Origin: DASZKW01 sp035552775
GTDB taxonomy: Bacteria > Actinomycetota > Acidimicrobiia > Acidimicrobiales > Palsa-688
NCBI GenBank assembly: GCA_035552775.1
Contig: DASZKW010000019.1
Coordinates: 1 to 64,000, forward strand
Reading direction: 5' to 3'
DNA length: 64,000 bases
Shown: positions 50,589 through 60,389 of the stretch, in pieces
Position numbering within the stretch: position 1 is the stretch's first letter
Layout of the letters: each line of letters opens with the position of its first letter
Position numbers and translations under genes: made by a program
The notes under the pieces: generated by a model
What the model saw: only the letters and a program-made list of their open reading frames with translations
The model's database searches: none
Told to the model about the DNA's origin: nothing

Positions 50589-51620
50589 ATGCGCGTCGGG
50601 GTGCTCACCGGTGGGGGGGACTGCCCAGGACTGAACGCCGTCATCCGTGCCGTGGTACGCAAGGGCGAGGTCAGCCACGGCGACGAGTTCGTCGGCTTCC
50701 TCGACGGATGGCGGGGCGTGATCGAGGGTCGCACGACCAAGCTCGACGTCGAGCGTTGCCGGGGCATCCTCCCCCGGGGAGGCACCATCCTCGGTACCTC
50801 GCGGACCAACCCGTACAGGATGGAGGGAGCCGTCGAGCGGGCCCTGGAGACGTTGCGATCGGAGCGGATCGACGCCCTCGTCGCCATAGGCGGTGAGGAC
50901 ACCTTGGGCGTCGCCAACCGCCTCTACGACGAGGGAGTCGCCATTGTCGGTGTCCCCAAGACCATCGACAACGACCTGTCCGCCACCGACGTGACGTTTG
51001 GCTTCCACACCGCCGTGCAGGTGGCCACCGACGCCATCGACAGGCTGCACACCACGGCCGAGTCGCACGACCGCGTCATCGTGTGCGAGGTCATGGGCCG
51101 CCACGCCGGCTGGATCGCCACCTACGCGGGCATCGCCGGTGGCGCCGCCGAGGTGCTCGTCCCCGAGGAGCCCTTCGACATCGAAGAGGTGTGCCGCAAC
51201 CTCAAGGACCGCCACGCCAAAGGCCGCTACGCGTCGATAGTGGTGGTGGCAGAGGGGGCCGTCCCCAAGGAGGGCACCATGTCGATGGCGTCGCCCGAAA
51301 TCGACCAGTTCGGCCACCCGCGCCTCGGCGGCATAGCCAACACCCTGGCAACCGAGATCGAGGAGCGCACCGGCTTCGAGACGAGGGTGACCATCCTCGG
51401 CCACATCCAGCGGGGAGGGACCCCGACCGCGTTCGACAGGGTGCTGGCCACCCGCTTCGGCATAGCGGCGAGCGATGCCGTGCACGACCGGGCGTTCGGT
51501 CAGATGGTGGCGCTGCGCGGTGACCAGATCGTGCGGGTGCCCCTCACCGACGCGGTAACCGAGCTCAAGCTGGTTGACGGGGACCTCCTGCACGGGGTGG
51601 CAGCCCCCTTCTTCGGCTGA
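50589..51620 (+). CDS. pfkA: 6-phosphofructokinase, probably pyrophosphate-dependent
   Basis: 343 residues from ATG 50589, with TAGGAGG six bases upstream. PFK motifs: GVLTGGGDCPGLNAVIR, GTSRTNPY, GGEDTLGVA, PKTIDNDL and the MGRHAGWIA segment. The residue that decides the phosphate donor is Asp in GGEDT (Gly in ATP enzymes, GGDGS) and Lys replaces Gly in PKTIDND; together these mark PPi-dependent enzymes such as that of Amycolatopsis methanolica. It would run reversibly between glycolysis and gluconeogenesis. Confidence 0.9.
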   Translation: MRVGVLTGGGDCPGLNAVIRAVVRKGEVSHGDEFVGFLDGWRGVIEGRTTKLDVERCRGILPRGGTILGTSRTNPYRMEGAVERALETLRSERIDALVAIGGEDTLGVANRLYDEGVAIVGVPKTIDNDLSATDVTFGFHTAVQVATDAIDRLHTTAESHDRVIVCEVMGRHAGWIATYAGIAGGAAEVLVPEEPFDIEEVCRNLKDRHAKGRYASIVVVAEGAVPKEGTMSMASPEIDQFGHPRLGGIANTLATEIEERTGFETRVTILGHIQRGGTPTAFDRVLATRFGIAASDAVHDRAFGQMVALRGDQIVRVPLTDAVTELKLVDGDLLHGVAAPFFG

Positions 51621-51648
51621 TCGCCGCGCCCGGGGGTCCACACAGGTG

Positions 51649-52464
51649 TCAATCGGGGGGAACGAATGCCCCCGACCGTTCGAGCAACTGGTGGAGGGCA
51701 CCGAGGAGGTCAGGTGCGGCGGCCACCACCACGCCGTCGGGAGAAACCTCGACCACGGCGCCGGCTTCCTCACATATGAGCCGCCCCGCCGCCAGGTCCC
51801 ACGGCCCCAGACCCCACTCGTAGTAGGCGTCCAACCTGCCCCCCGCCACCCAGCACAGGTCCAGGGCAGCGGACCCGAAGCGGCGGATGTCGCGCACCTC
51901 GGGGACCACCCGGGCCAGCACCTGGCCCGCCCACGCCCGCCGGCGGCGATCGTAGGAGAACCCCGTCCCCACCAGGGCAGTGGACAGCGTGGACCGCCCG
52001 ACAGCCACCGCGCATGGTTCCCCGTTGCGGGTCGCCCCCCGGCCGCGCGCCGCGCTCCACTCCTCGCCCCGCGACGGGTCTACGACCACCCCGACGGCGA
52101 GACGGCCACGCCACTCGGCTGCGATCGACACCGACCAGGCGGGTACCCCGAAGAGGTAATTGGTGGTTCCGTCCAGGGGGTCAACGATCCAGCGCACGTC
52201 CGTCGTGCCGTCGCGGCTCGCCCCCTCCTCGGCGAGCAGCGAGTCACCCGGCCGGCGATGGTCGAGGACTGCGCTCACGTGCGCTTCGGCCGCCCGGTCG
52301 ACCTCCGACACCATGTCGGTGGGCGACGACTTCGTCTCGACGTTGTCGCGCCGACCTCCGTAATGGACCGCCAGGATGCCGGCGACCCCTCGGGCCGCGT
52401 CGAGCGCCACGGCGCTCAGCTCGCTTAGGAGGTCGTCAGAGGGGAGGCTCTCGGTGGATGGCAC
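51649..52464 (-). CDS. Inositol monophosphatase family protein
   Basis: 271 residues. Metal-site motifs: LAEEGAS (Glu), WIVDPLDGTTNYLFGVP and GLGPWDLAAGRLICEEAGA. Family members dephosphorylate inositol phosphate, histidinol phosphate or related sugars with Mg. No pathway gene is adjacent, so the substrate is open. It converges with pfkA. Confidence 0.9.
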   Translation of the reverse strand: MPSTESLPSDDLLSELSAVALDAARGVAGILAVHYGGRRDNVETKSSPTDMVSEVDRAAEAHVSAVLDHRRPGDSLLAEEGASRDGTTDVRWIVDPLDGTTNYLFGVPAWSVSIAAEWRGRLAVGVVVDPSRGEEWSAARGRGATRNGEPCAVAVGRSTLSTALVGTGFSYDRRRRAWAGQVLARVVPEVRDIRRFGSAALDLCWVAGGRLDAYYEWGLGPWDLAAGRLICEEAGAVVEVSPDGVVVAAAPDLLGALHQLLERSGAFVPPD

Positions 52465-52570
52465 CAGCAGTTCCTACCCGGTCGCACTGCGCCCAACAGC
52501 GACGGAATGCTCACTCCAGGGGGGCAAGCGGGTCGGGCTCGGGCCCGGGCCCTCCCGGTATCCTCCAACC

Positions 52571-53278
52571 GTGGCCGAGATCCTCGCAGATGTACCGGCC
52601 AGCGTCCTGGCCATCTACGCCCACCCCGACGATCCCGACGTGTCGTGCGGGGGGACTCTCGCCGCGTGGGCGGCCGCCGGAAGCGTCATCCACGTGTGCA
52701 TCTGCGCCCGGGGGGACAAGGGGTCGGCGGACCCGGCCGTCGTCGCCGAGGTGCTCGTCGAGCAGCGCCGCCGGGAGGTCGCCGCCGCCGGTGCGACCCT
52801 CGGAGTCAGCGGGCATCATTGGCTCGGCTTCGCCGACGGCGAAGTGGACGACGCCGCCGCCCTGCGCGCCGAGCTGGTCCGCCTGATCAGGCGCCTCCGG
52901 CCCGACGCCGTCATCGGCGCCGATCCCACCGCCGTGTACTTCGGCCAGCACTACGTGAACCATCGCGACCACCGGGTGGTCGGATGGGCCACCCTGGACG
53001 CAGTGACGCCCGCCGCGGCCAATCCGCACTACTTCCCCGACGCCGGTCCCGCCCACCGCGTGACCACGCTGCTGCTGTCGGGAACCCTGGAACCGGACTG
53101 CTGGGTGGACATCAGCGCCACCATCGACCGCAAGGCCGCGGCGGTCGCCTGCCACGAGACCCAAGTCGGCGAACCGGGGGAGTGGTTGCGTACCGTGGTG
53201 GTGCAGCGAGCGGAGGAGGCGGGACGCCAGGCGGGCGTCCGGTACGCCGAGGGCTACCGCCGCCTGACGCTGGCGTAA
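52571..53278 (+). CDS. PIG-L/LmbE family deacetylase
   Basis: 235 residues from GTG 52571. The zinc-site motif AIYAHPDDPDVSCGGTLA and the later YVNHRDHRVVG fit the GlcNAc-PI de-N-acetylase fold, as in MshB and Mca. In actinobacteria such enzymes act in mycothiol or glycoconjugate metabolism, but no partner genes are seen here. The dinB gene follows six bases later. Confidence 0.88.
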   Translation: MAEILADVPASVLAIYAHPDDPDVSCGGTLAAWAAAGSVIHVCICARGDKGSADPAVVAEVLVEQRRREVAAAGATLGVSGHHWLGFADGEVDDAAALRAELVRLIRRLRPDAVIGADPTAVYFGQHYVNHRDHRVVGWATLDAVTPAAANPHYFPDAGPAHRVTTLLLSGTLEPDCWVDISATIDRKAAAVACHETQVGEPGEWLRTVVVQRAEEAGRQAGVRYAEGYRRLTLA

Positions 53279-53284
53279 CGGTCC

Positions 53285-54712
53285 ATGGGCGTCGGGGACC
53301 GGTCCAGGAGACGGGACGCCGCGGCGGGGGCGCCGGCCATCGTCCACGTCGACATGGACGCCTTCTTTGCCGCCGTGGAGGTGCTCGACGATCCACACCT
53401 CGCCGGCCGGCCCCTCGTTGTCGGCGGCATCGGTCGCCGGGGGGTGGTGGCGTCGTGTAGCTACGAGGCCCGTGCCTTCGGCATCCGCTCCGCCATGCCG
53501 TCCGGGCAGGCCCGACGGCTATGCCCCCACGCCACCTTCGTCGCCGGCCGCTACGACCGCTACGCCGAGGTGAGCAGGGCCATCCACGAGATCTTCGGGC
53601 GCTACACCCCCCTGGTGGAGGGGATCGCGCTCGACGAGGCGTTCCTCGACGTCAGCGGGGCCAGGCGGCTCTTCGGCCCCGCGCCGACCATCGCCGCCCG
53701 CATCCGCCGCGATGTCCTCGAAGAGGTCAGGCTCGCCTGCTCGGTGGGTGTGGCCGCCACCAAGTTCGTCGCCAAACTGGCCTCGGAGGCGGCCAAGCCC
53801 CGTGCCGCCCTGGCCGGCACCATTCCCGGCTCGGGAGTCGTCGTGGTAAGAGCCGGCGCCGAGCTGGCCTTTTTGCACCCTCTGCCTATCGAGGCGTTGT
53901 GGGGTGTCGGTCCTGCGACCGCGGTCCGCCTCCGTCGTCTGGGCGTGACGACGGTAGGCCAACTAGCCTCCGTACCGGTCGAGGCGCTCGAGTCGTCGGT
54001 GGGACGGGCCAGCGGCCGCCACCTGCACCAACTGGCCCGGGCGATCGATCTCCGACCGGTGCAGGCCAACCAGGCGCCCAAGTCAGTGGGTCACGAAGAG
54101 ACGTGGGCATACGACCGCTACGACCCGGCAGACCTGCACCTACAGGTCGTCCGCATGGCGGACGCGGTCGCGGCCCGGATGCGCCGGGCAGGCGTCACGG
54201 GGCGCACCGTCACGTTGAAGGTCCGCTTCGGCGATTTCCGCACCGTCACCCGGAGCCAGACGCTTGCCACCGGCGTCGACAGCGGCCCCACGCTGGCCAA
54301 GGTGGGGGCTGGTCTGCTGGCCCGGATCGACCCGTCCGCCGGCGTCCGCCTGCTCGGCCTGTCGGTCTCGTCACTCGTGCCCGGCCGTGCGGTGAGCACC
54401 GGCGCGGCGGGCCAAGCTGGCCAGGCCGTGCTCGGCGCCGACCCGGGAGAGCAGATGGTTCTCGACCTGCACCTCGAGCGGGACGGACCCGACGCCGGTA
54501 CCCCCGCGGGTTGGCAGGCGGCGACCGGAGCCGTCGACGAGGTGCGACGGCGCTTCGGGGAGGCGGCGGTGGGACCGGCGGCGCTGCTGGTGGGGTCCCG
54601 GCTTCGCCTGAAACGCCGAGGCGACACCCAGTGGGGCCCGGCGCCCGAGCCCGACGGCACGGGCGTCGGCACGGGCGACGGCACCGGTCCCCGACCGGGA
54701 CCCGAGACCTGA
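53285..54712 (+). CDS. dinB: DNA polymerase IV (Y family)
   Basis: 475 residues from ATG 53285. Catalytic acids in HVDMDAFFAAVE and ALDEAFLDVSG; YEARAFGIRSAMP and the little-finger region (SVGHEETWAYDRY) follow. It performs translesion synthesis. The C-terminus ends in a Gly/Thr/Pro-rich tail and I see no clear beta-clamp motif. No SOS box is visible close upstream; it may be read from the preceding gene's promoter. Confidence 0.92.
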   Translation: MGVGDRSRRRDAAAGAPAIVHVDMDAFFAAVEVLDDPHLAGRPLVVGGIGRRGVVASCSYEARAFGIRSAMPSGQARRLCPHATFVAGRYDRYAEVSRAIHEIFGRYTPLVEGIALDEAFLDVSGARRLFGPAPTIAARIRRDVLEEVRLACSVGVAATKFVAKLASEAAKPRAALAGTIPGSGVVVVRAGAELAFLHPLPIEALWGVGPATAVRLRRLGVTTVGQLASVPVEALESSVGRASGRHLHQLARAIDLRPVQANQAPKSVGHEETWAYDRYDPADLHLQVVRMADAVAARMRRAGVTGRTVTLKVRFGDFRTVTRSQTLATGVDSGPTLAKVGAGLLARIDPSAGVRLLGLSVSSLVPGRAVSTGAAGQAGQAVLGADPGEQMVLDLHLERDGPDAGTPAGWQAATGAVDEVRRRFGEAAVGPAALLVGSRLRLKRRGDTQWGPAPEPDGTGVGTGDGTGPRPGPET

Positions 54713-55052
54713 GTGGTCGGCGGGTGGCTTGTGCAAGCGACCGGTGGCGAATGGTGGGAGGGGTCCGCACCCGATGTGCGTCCGTGTCAATTGAAGCGCG
54801 TGCGCGGGGGGTCGGGCGTTGTAGGCGCGCGGGCCCCGGCGTCGAAGGCGCGCGGACTCGGGCGTTGTGCACCGAAAGGAGCGCGGGCCCTGGCGTTGTG
54901 CACGCCGGTTGCGGTACAGCGACGCTGAGCATCCATTTCGCCGGCCGCAGCTCGGGCGCGCGGGTACGGTCCGGTGCGTGTTGCGGTACGGTGCAAGGTG
55001 ACGTGATCACCACCGACACGTCACCGACAGCCCAGGTGCGAGGGTGGGGCCA
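54713..55052. other. 340-bp gap with degenerate GC-rich repeats
   Basis: No gene found. Between ~54800 and 54906 a motif of the type GCGCGGGCCCCGGCGTTGT recurs four times with variation, at 23-34 bp spacing. The last part must hold the promoter of the DUF3040 gene. Confidence 0.5.
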
Positions 55053-55427
55053 GTGCCGCTTTCCGAAGACGAACAACGCATTCTCCATGAGATCGAGCAG
55101 CGGTTCTACGCGAACGATCCGCAGCGTGCGAAGCGGATCAGTTCCTCGACGCTGCCCCGGTACCTAGCCCGCAACTGCCGATGGTCGGCGCTTGGCTTCG
55201 TCGTCGGCTTGGCCATCCTGCTTGTTTCCTTCGCCACCAGTTTGCTGGTGGGGGTGCTCGGGATGGTTGTCATGCTGGCCAGCGCCGTCGTGCTCACCCA
55301 GAACTTGCGCAAGATGGGACGCCACGGCTGGCAGCAACTTAGCCAGAACGTGAAGTCCCGCAACGTCAACGAAGCGTGGGTCGACGCTCGAGAGCGCCTT
55401 CGCCGGCGCTTCGAGGGCGGGAGCTGA
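55053..55427 (+). CDS. DUF3040 membrane protein
   Basis: 124 residues from GTG 55053 (an in-frame GTG at 55044 is also possible). The start PLSEDEQRILHEIEQRFYAND is the DUF3040 signature. Two membrane helices (~48-66 and ~70-88) are followed by a basic tail. These proteins are widespread in actinobacteria and commonly lie near division or cell-wall genes; function unknown. Confidence 0.9.
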   Translation: MPLSEDEQRILHEIEQRFYANDPQRAKRISSSTLPRYLARNCRWSALGFVVGLAILLVSFATSLLVGVLGMVVMLASAVVLTQNLRKMGRHGWQQLSQNVKSRNVNEAWVDARERLRRRFEGGS

Positions 55428-55495
55428 AGCGGACGTAGGCGTCGGGCCCGGCGCCCTCCGATTCCGGTCCGGTTAGCCCCGGAGGCGGGGTCGGC

Positions 55496-58000
55496 TCACC
55501 AGCCGGCCCCGGCATCCACGGACGCCGGCAGTGCGGAGGACGGTGGGTCGACCGTCGGGGGACCCCACGCCTGGCGGGGATCGAGCAGCCGCGTGAGCCT
55601 CTTGCCCGCGGACGCCATCGAATCCAGGCGGGCGACCAGGTCTTGCGCTATCGCCCGCGCCCGCGCCGCATCCGTCGCCTCCACGCCCCCGGCGGCGAAC
55701 GTCGCCCTCTCCACCAGGGCACTCAACTCCACCAGGGCAACCGGTTCGCCCGCCGCCTCGCCGCCCGCCGCCCCTCCGGCCACCCGGCCACCGGCGCCGG
55801 CACTGCGCTGCCTGATCCACTCGCTGCGGCCCAGCAGAGCCCGGACCTCGCGCTCGGCACGGTGGGCGAACTCGGTCACCGTCTCGTCCCCCCGGCGCCG
55901 CACCCCCCACCAGGCCAGCGCCTCGGCCAGTTCGATCCACGAGCCGAGGACCCGCGCCGATCCGCTCGCCCGGCTGTCCAACGCCCGTCGCCGCCAGCGC
56001 AGGCGGCGGGCGGCCCCGCACGACACCATCGCCAGCACCAGCGCGCCGAGGAGGGAGGCGACAACGACGCCGGCGAGCACCAGGGGGGACAGACCGGCGG
56101 GGGAGCGCCGCGGCGCCGAGGGGGCTGGCGCCCCGACGGCGTGGGGGGCTGCCGCGGGGTGCTTGGCCTTGGGGGAGGGTGCCGTGGTGGGAGGGGTGGC
56201 GGGCACCGTCGTGGTAGGCGTCGCCGCCGGCTGCGCCTGGACCTCTGTCACGCCCGTGTAGCCGCTGCCGCCGGGCACCTGGCGCCCCGGTGTGGGCTCG
56301 AAGGGGACCCAGCCCACGGTGGGGAAGTAGACCTCGGGCCAGGCGTGGGCGTCGGCGTCGGTGACCTGGTAGACGCCGTCGGCGCCCCGGGTGCCAGATT
56401 GGAACCCCACGGCGATGCGGGTGGGAAGGCCGGCGAGACGGGCGAGCACCGCGTAGGCGCCGGCGTATTGCTGGCAGTAGCCGGAGCGGGTGTCGAAGAG
56501 GAAGTCCTCGAGGGCGTTGGTGGAGTCGTCGTTGGGTGGCGTCATGCTGTATGTGAAGGCGGAAGTGTGGAAGTAAGCCTCGAGGGCGTAGGCCTTGGCG
56601 TACTCGGTGGTGGCCCCGGCGGTGATCCGACCGGCCAGCGCGGCCACCGGCTCGGGTATGGGCGGGAGGCTGAGGTAGCGGGTCATCGTCCCTGCCGCCA
56701 CCCGGGGGACGGCGGTCAGCGCCCGGGGGTTGAGCGATGCCAGTTCCTCGATGGACGTCACCTGGTAGTTCTCCCCATTCGCGGTGGGCTCGGAGGAGAT
56801 GAGGCTGCCCGACACCGGGTCCCAGGTGATCCGGTGGCCACCGATGACGGCTTCGGGGTCGAACGCGGCGGGCAACCAGATCGAGTCGAGGGCCTGGATG
56901 TGGAAGTCCTCGACGACCTGACGGGCTCCCTTGGGGGGCGGCGCCACGCCTGGAAGTTTGTTGTCGAAGGCCTGGTAGGAGTCGCTCGACTGCCACGCCG
57001 CGCCGGTGAATGTGTCGAGCGAGGTGAGCCGCCAGTAGGAGGGTTGGCTGCTCCTGACGGTCATGACCGGGGTGTGGTTCTCGGTCAGCAGGCGGGTCTT
57101 CAACTCGTCGAAAGGGCTCGGCGTGATCCTGTTGGCCCCCCCACCACCACCCGCCAGCTTCCACCCGAGCACACCGGTCCCCTCTGCGCCCGGTACCAGG
57201 GCAGCGCCGCCGACAGCGGCGAGGGTCGCCAGGGCGGCGCAGGCGGCGCCGACGGCCACGGCCCGTCCCGATGCTCCACCGTGGCGTCCCCCGAGCCACA
57301 CGGTGTCTCGGCGACCCACCGTGATGCGGTGGACCAGGAAGAAAGCCACCAGGGCGGCGACCTCGATCCCCACAGCCCCCGTCCGGCCCCGCGCGGTGCC
57401 CAACGAGCAGCAGACGACGAAGAGGGCCAACGCCGGAGCCAGCGCGGGCAGGGCCCAACGGACGCGGAAGGCGAGCCAGTCGCCGGCGGCGGCCACCACG
57501 CCCACCCCCCACACGGCCAGAACCGTGAACTCGGGGGCGGCGCGCGCCGGGGTGACCATGGTGGCGAAATCGCCCGACAGGCGATCGAGCGCCTGGGCGA
57601 GGGCGTGCCACGAGTGGCCCACCGGCAGGGCGACGGTGAGGTCCTGGGGGAAGACCAGATATGGGCCGAGGGCCGCCACCACCAAGACGGTGACGCCGAG
57701 GGCTACCGGGCGCGGCCATTTCAGGCGGCGGAGGCCCCAGGCGGCCAGGTGGGTCACGACCGCCGCCACTACCACCGGCCCGACCCACGCAGACGTGGTG
57801 AAGACTCGGGCGAAGCCGGCTGCCGACGCGACGGTCAGCGAGGCGAGGAACGCGACGGCGGCGGCGCCCGAACCCGCGTCACTCGAACGGCGCCGGCTGC
57901 CGCCCGCGGGGCGTCGCGTCGGACCAGGGTCGCCGGCGCCGGGTCGGGGGGCCACGACCGTCGGGCGGGACGTACCCGGCGGCGGGAGCCTCGTCAGCAC
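55496..58000 (-). CDS. Transglutaminase-like membrane protein (DUF3488/TgpA type)
   Basis: 834 residues. Several N-terminal membrane helices (~45-270), then a periplasmic region with a transglutaminase core: catalytic Cys in TRSGYCQQYAGAYAVLARLAG split by no gap, His in ADAHAWPEVYF, and Asp-type ending GWVPFEPTPG. A Pro/Thr linker, one more helix (~640-665) and a cytoplasmic DUF4129-like tail follow. It is last in an operon with MoxR and DUF58, a widespread module for assembling or processing surface proteins. The exact reaction is unknown. Confidence 0.88.
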   Translation of the reverse strand: MLTRLPPPGTSRPTVVAPRPGAGDPGPTRRPAGGSRRRSSDAGSGAAAVAFLASLTVASAAGFARVFTTSAWVGPVVVAAVVTHLAAWGLRRLKWPRPVALGVTVLVVAALGPYLVFPQDLTVALPVGHSWHALAQALDRLSGDFATMVTPARAAPEFTVLAVWGVGVVAAAGDWLAFRVRWALPALAPALALFVVCCSLGTARGRTGAVGIEVAALVAFFLVHRITVGRRDTVWLGGRHGGASGRAVAVGAACAALATLAAVGGAALVPGAEGTGVLGWKLAGGGGGANRITPSPFDELKTRLLTENHTPVMTVRSSQPSYWRLTSLDTFTGAAWQSSDSYQAFDNKLPGVAPPPKGARQVVEDFHIQALDSIWLPAAFDPEAVIGGHRITWDPVSGSLISSEPTANGENYQVTSIEELASLNPRALTAVPRVAAGTMTRYLSLPPIPEPVAALAGRITAGATTEYAKAYALEAYFHTSAFTYSMTPPNDDSTNALEDFLFDTRSGYCQQYAGAYAVLARLAGLPTRIAVGFQSGTRGADGVYQVTDADAHAWPEVYFPTVGWVPFEPTPGRQVPGGSGYTGVTEVQAQPAATPTTTVPATPPTTAPSPKAKHPAAAPHAVGAPAPSAPRRSPAGLSPLVLAGVVVASLLGALVLAMVSCGAARRLRWRRRALDSRASGSARVLGSWIELAEALAWWGVRRRGDETVTEFAHRAEREVRALLGRSEWIRQRSAGAGGRVAGGAAGGEAAGEPVALVELSALVERATFAAGGVEATDAARARAIAQDLVARLDSMASAGKRLTRLLDPRQAWGPPTVDPPSSALPASVDAGAGW

Positions 58001-58033
58001 CGGCGTCGCGTCTGTCGTCGGTGGCTGGTCATG

Positions 58034-59338
58034 TCACGATCGTCGCCGCGTCGGCACACGCGCCGCCTGCTCCCAGGCGGAGGCGAAGCCGGTCCCGGGG
58101 GGTACCCGCACGACGCGCACCGGCATGTCGCGCCCGGGGCTCGGCGCGGTCCCTGCACCCACAACGCCGGCCGCGCTCCGCTGCCACTCGGGAGCGCGCT
58201 CCACGATCACCGCGGTGAACGACGACGGTGCCCCCATGCGTCCCAGGGCACTGAGGTCGGCGGGGCGGGCGCCGTCGGTGGTGGCCATGATGAGGGCCGC
58301 CGCCCCCCCGGCCCGGCGAAGAGGCGCCAGCAACGGTGCCACCCCGCCGACCGGATGGGCCCGGGCGGACGCGAGGAGGTCCATGATCGCGGACCGGTGG
58401 GCGCTCGAAGCGCCGAAGCCGGTGTCGCCGTAGGCGACGGTTGCGGCGCCGTCCGGGTGCGAGGAACGACCGCCGCCGCTGGTGAGGACCCGCACGGAGG
58501 TGCCGGCGCGCAGGGCGGCCTCGGCCAGGCTGGCGACCGCGGTGAGGACCATCTCGAGCGATGCCGGGCTGTGCACGCTGGCGCGCAGGTCGCCGACGAG
58601 GGTGAGGCGACCCTGCCACACGTTCTGCTCCTGGCGGATCATGAGCTCGTCGTGACGGGCGCTCGACGCCCAGTGGACCCTGCGCAGATCGTCACCCGTG
58701 CGGTACTCGCGCAGCGCGTAGAAGTCGTCGCCGCGCGCCCCGACGACCGGCGCCCCGGTGGACGCCTGGTGTTCGATCCCCACGCTGACCGCCGGGGCCC
58801 TGACCACCTCCACGCGGGGGTAGACGGTCAGGTCGGAGGTCGTCGCGCCCCGGCGGGCGGTGCGCACCAGGCCGAACGGGTCGCTCAGCACCAGTTCGAG
58901 CGGGCCGAGGGCGAACACGCCCCTCTGCTCGGTGGGGAGCCGGTAGGCGGAGCGCACCACTTCCCCGGGCGCCAGGGGGGCGATCGAGAAGGTAGCCCAG
59001 CGCCTGCCACCGTCGAAGGGGTCGAGCGCGCCGAGCACAGGTGAGCGGCGCCGGTTGCGATTGCACACGGCGATCTCCACGCGGGCTGACTCCCCGGCTT
59101 CGACCCGTCGAGGGTGGACGTGGCGCTCGGTGTCCAGGCGCCATTGGCGCGCCTTGGTCCAGGTGGCGGCGGCGCCCAGGAGCACGACGGCGGCCATGGC
59201 GACGGGCAGAAGCTCCTTGATGCCCACGAGGAGCCCGCCGGCCCCCAGCGTGGCGGCCACGGCGAGGAGGGTCCAGCCCCGCCGGGTGAGGGCAGCGCCG
59301 GTGGCGAACTCGGTGGTCGGGGCGCCTCGTTCAGCCAC
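58034..59338 (-). CDS. DUF58 domain protein
   Basis: 434 residues. Two hydrophobic spans near the N-terminus (~22-57) anchor it. The DUF58 signature is GDDFYALREYRTGDDLRRVHWASSARHDEL in two adjoining segments (~210-240), followed by a von Willebrand A-like region. It overlaps the moxR end by 8 bp. DUF58 proteins partner MoxR ATPases in maturation of exported complexes. Confidence 0.9.
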   Translation of the reverse strand: MAERGAPTTEFATGAALTRRGWTLLAVAATLGAGGLLVGIKELLPVAMAAVVLLGAAATWTKARQWRLDTERHVHPRRVEAGESARVEIAVCNRNRRRSPVLGALDPFDGGRRWATFSIAPLAPGEVVRSAYRLPTEQRGVFALGPLELVLSDPFGLVRTARRGATTSDLTVYPRVEVVRAPAVSVGIEHQASTGAPVVGARGDDFYALREYRTGDDLRRVHWASSARHDELMIRQEQNVWQGRLTLVGDLRASVHSPASLEMVLTAVASLAEAALRAGTSVRVLTSGGGRSSHPDGAATVAYGDTGFGASSAHRSAIMDLLASARAHPVGGVAPLLAPLRRAGGAAALIMATTDGARPADLSALGRMGAPSSFTAVIVERAPEWQRSAAGVVGAGTAPSPGRDMPVRVVRVPPGTGFASAWEQAARVPTRRRS

Positions 59339-60317
59339 CGGGCCGACCGGAGGGGACGGCCACGGAGTGGACCACCTCAGTGAGGACGTCGAGCACCCGG
59401 CCGCCCGCCATGTGGGCGTCGGGAGCCAGGATCAAGCGGTGCTCGAGGACGGGGGCGACCAGGGACTTCACGTCGTCGGGGACCACGTACTCGCGCCCCG
59501 CCGAGGCGGCCAGGGCGCGCGCCGAGCGCTGGATGGCCAGCGCGGCCCGGGGTGACATGCCGAGGGCAAGGGAAGGGTGACGGCGGGTGGCCGCAGCCAG
59601 GTCCACGATGTAGCCCTTCAGGGCGGGGGCGACGTGGATGCCGTTGGCCATCTCCACCATGGCCGCAACCGCGCCGATGTCGGTCACCGCGGGCAGGTCG
59701 TCGACACCCCCGGTGAGAGTGGGCCGGTCGAGCATGGCCAGCTCCGCGCCCCGGTCGGGATAGCCCATCCGGATCCGCATCAAGAAGCGGTCGAGCTGGC
59801 TCTCCGGCAAATGGTAGGTGCCCTCGTGCTCGATGGGGTTCTGGGTGGCGATGACGAGGAACGGCTCGGGGAGGCGGTAGGTGGTGCTGTCCACGGTGAC
59901 TTGGCGCTCCTCCATGGCCTCCAGGAGCGCCGACTGGGTCTTGGGCGAAGCCCGGTTGATCTCGTCGCCGAGCACCACGTTGGCGAAGATGCCCCCGGGG
60001 CGGAAGGTGAAGGAACCGGTGTGGCGCTCGTAGACGCTCACCCCTGTCACGTCGGACGGCAGCAGGTCCGGCGTGAACTGGATCCGTTGCCACTGCAACC
60101 CGAGGGAATGGGCGAGCGCCTTGGCCAGGCTGGTCTTGCCGACCCCGGGGACGTCCTCGACGAGCAGGTGGCCCTCGGCCGCGATGCATACGAGGGCGAG
60201 GCGGATGGCGGCCTCCTTGCCCTTGATCACTGTCGCCACATTGGTGACCACGGCCTCGAAGATGTCGGCGAAACCGCCGGTGGTCGGGACCGCCAACGCC
60301 CGCTGTCGAACCACCAC
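59331..60317 (-). CDS. MoxR-family AAA ATPase
   Basis: 328 residues from GTG 60317 with AGGGAGG close upstream. Walker A EDVPGVGKTSLAKAL (~55), Walker B VVLGDEINRASPKTQSALLEAM in two adjoining pieces (~115), sensor IATQNPIEHEG and the arginine-finger segment LDRFLMRI. It is a chaperone-like ATPase acting on its operon partners DUF58 and the transglutaminase protein. Confidence 0.93.
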   Translation of the reverse strand: MVVRQRALAVPTTGGFADIFEAVVTNVATVIKGKEAAIRLALVCIAAEGHLLVEDVPGVGKTSLAKALAHSLGLQWQRIQFTPDLLPSDVTGVSVYERHTGSFTFRPGGIFANVVLGDEINRASPKTQSALLEAMEERQVTVDSTTYRLPEPFLVIATQNPIEHEGTYHLPESQLDRFLMRIRMGYPDRGAELAMLDRPTLTGGVDDLPAVTDIGAVAAMVEMANGIHVAPALKGYIVDLAAATRRHPSLALGMSPRAALAIQRSARALAASAGREYVVPDDVKSLVAPVLEHRLILAPDAHMAGGRVLDVLTEVVHSVAVPSGRPGG

Positions 60318-60389
60318 ACCTCCCTAGTACCGCAGCAGCGTACCCGGGAGGGAACCACACCGACGCCGGCCGAGCGGTACCGTCGGCCC

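Noticed and set aside
55643..59044. A 1133-codon plus-strand frame opposite the transglutaminase and DUF58 genes
   Set aside because: It is a high-GC antisense shadow: composition is Arg/Gly/His-rich without domains, while the minus strand encodes two recognisable proteins.
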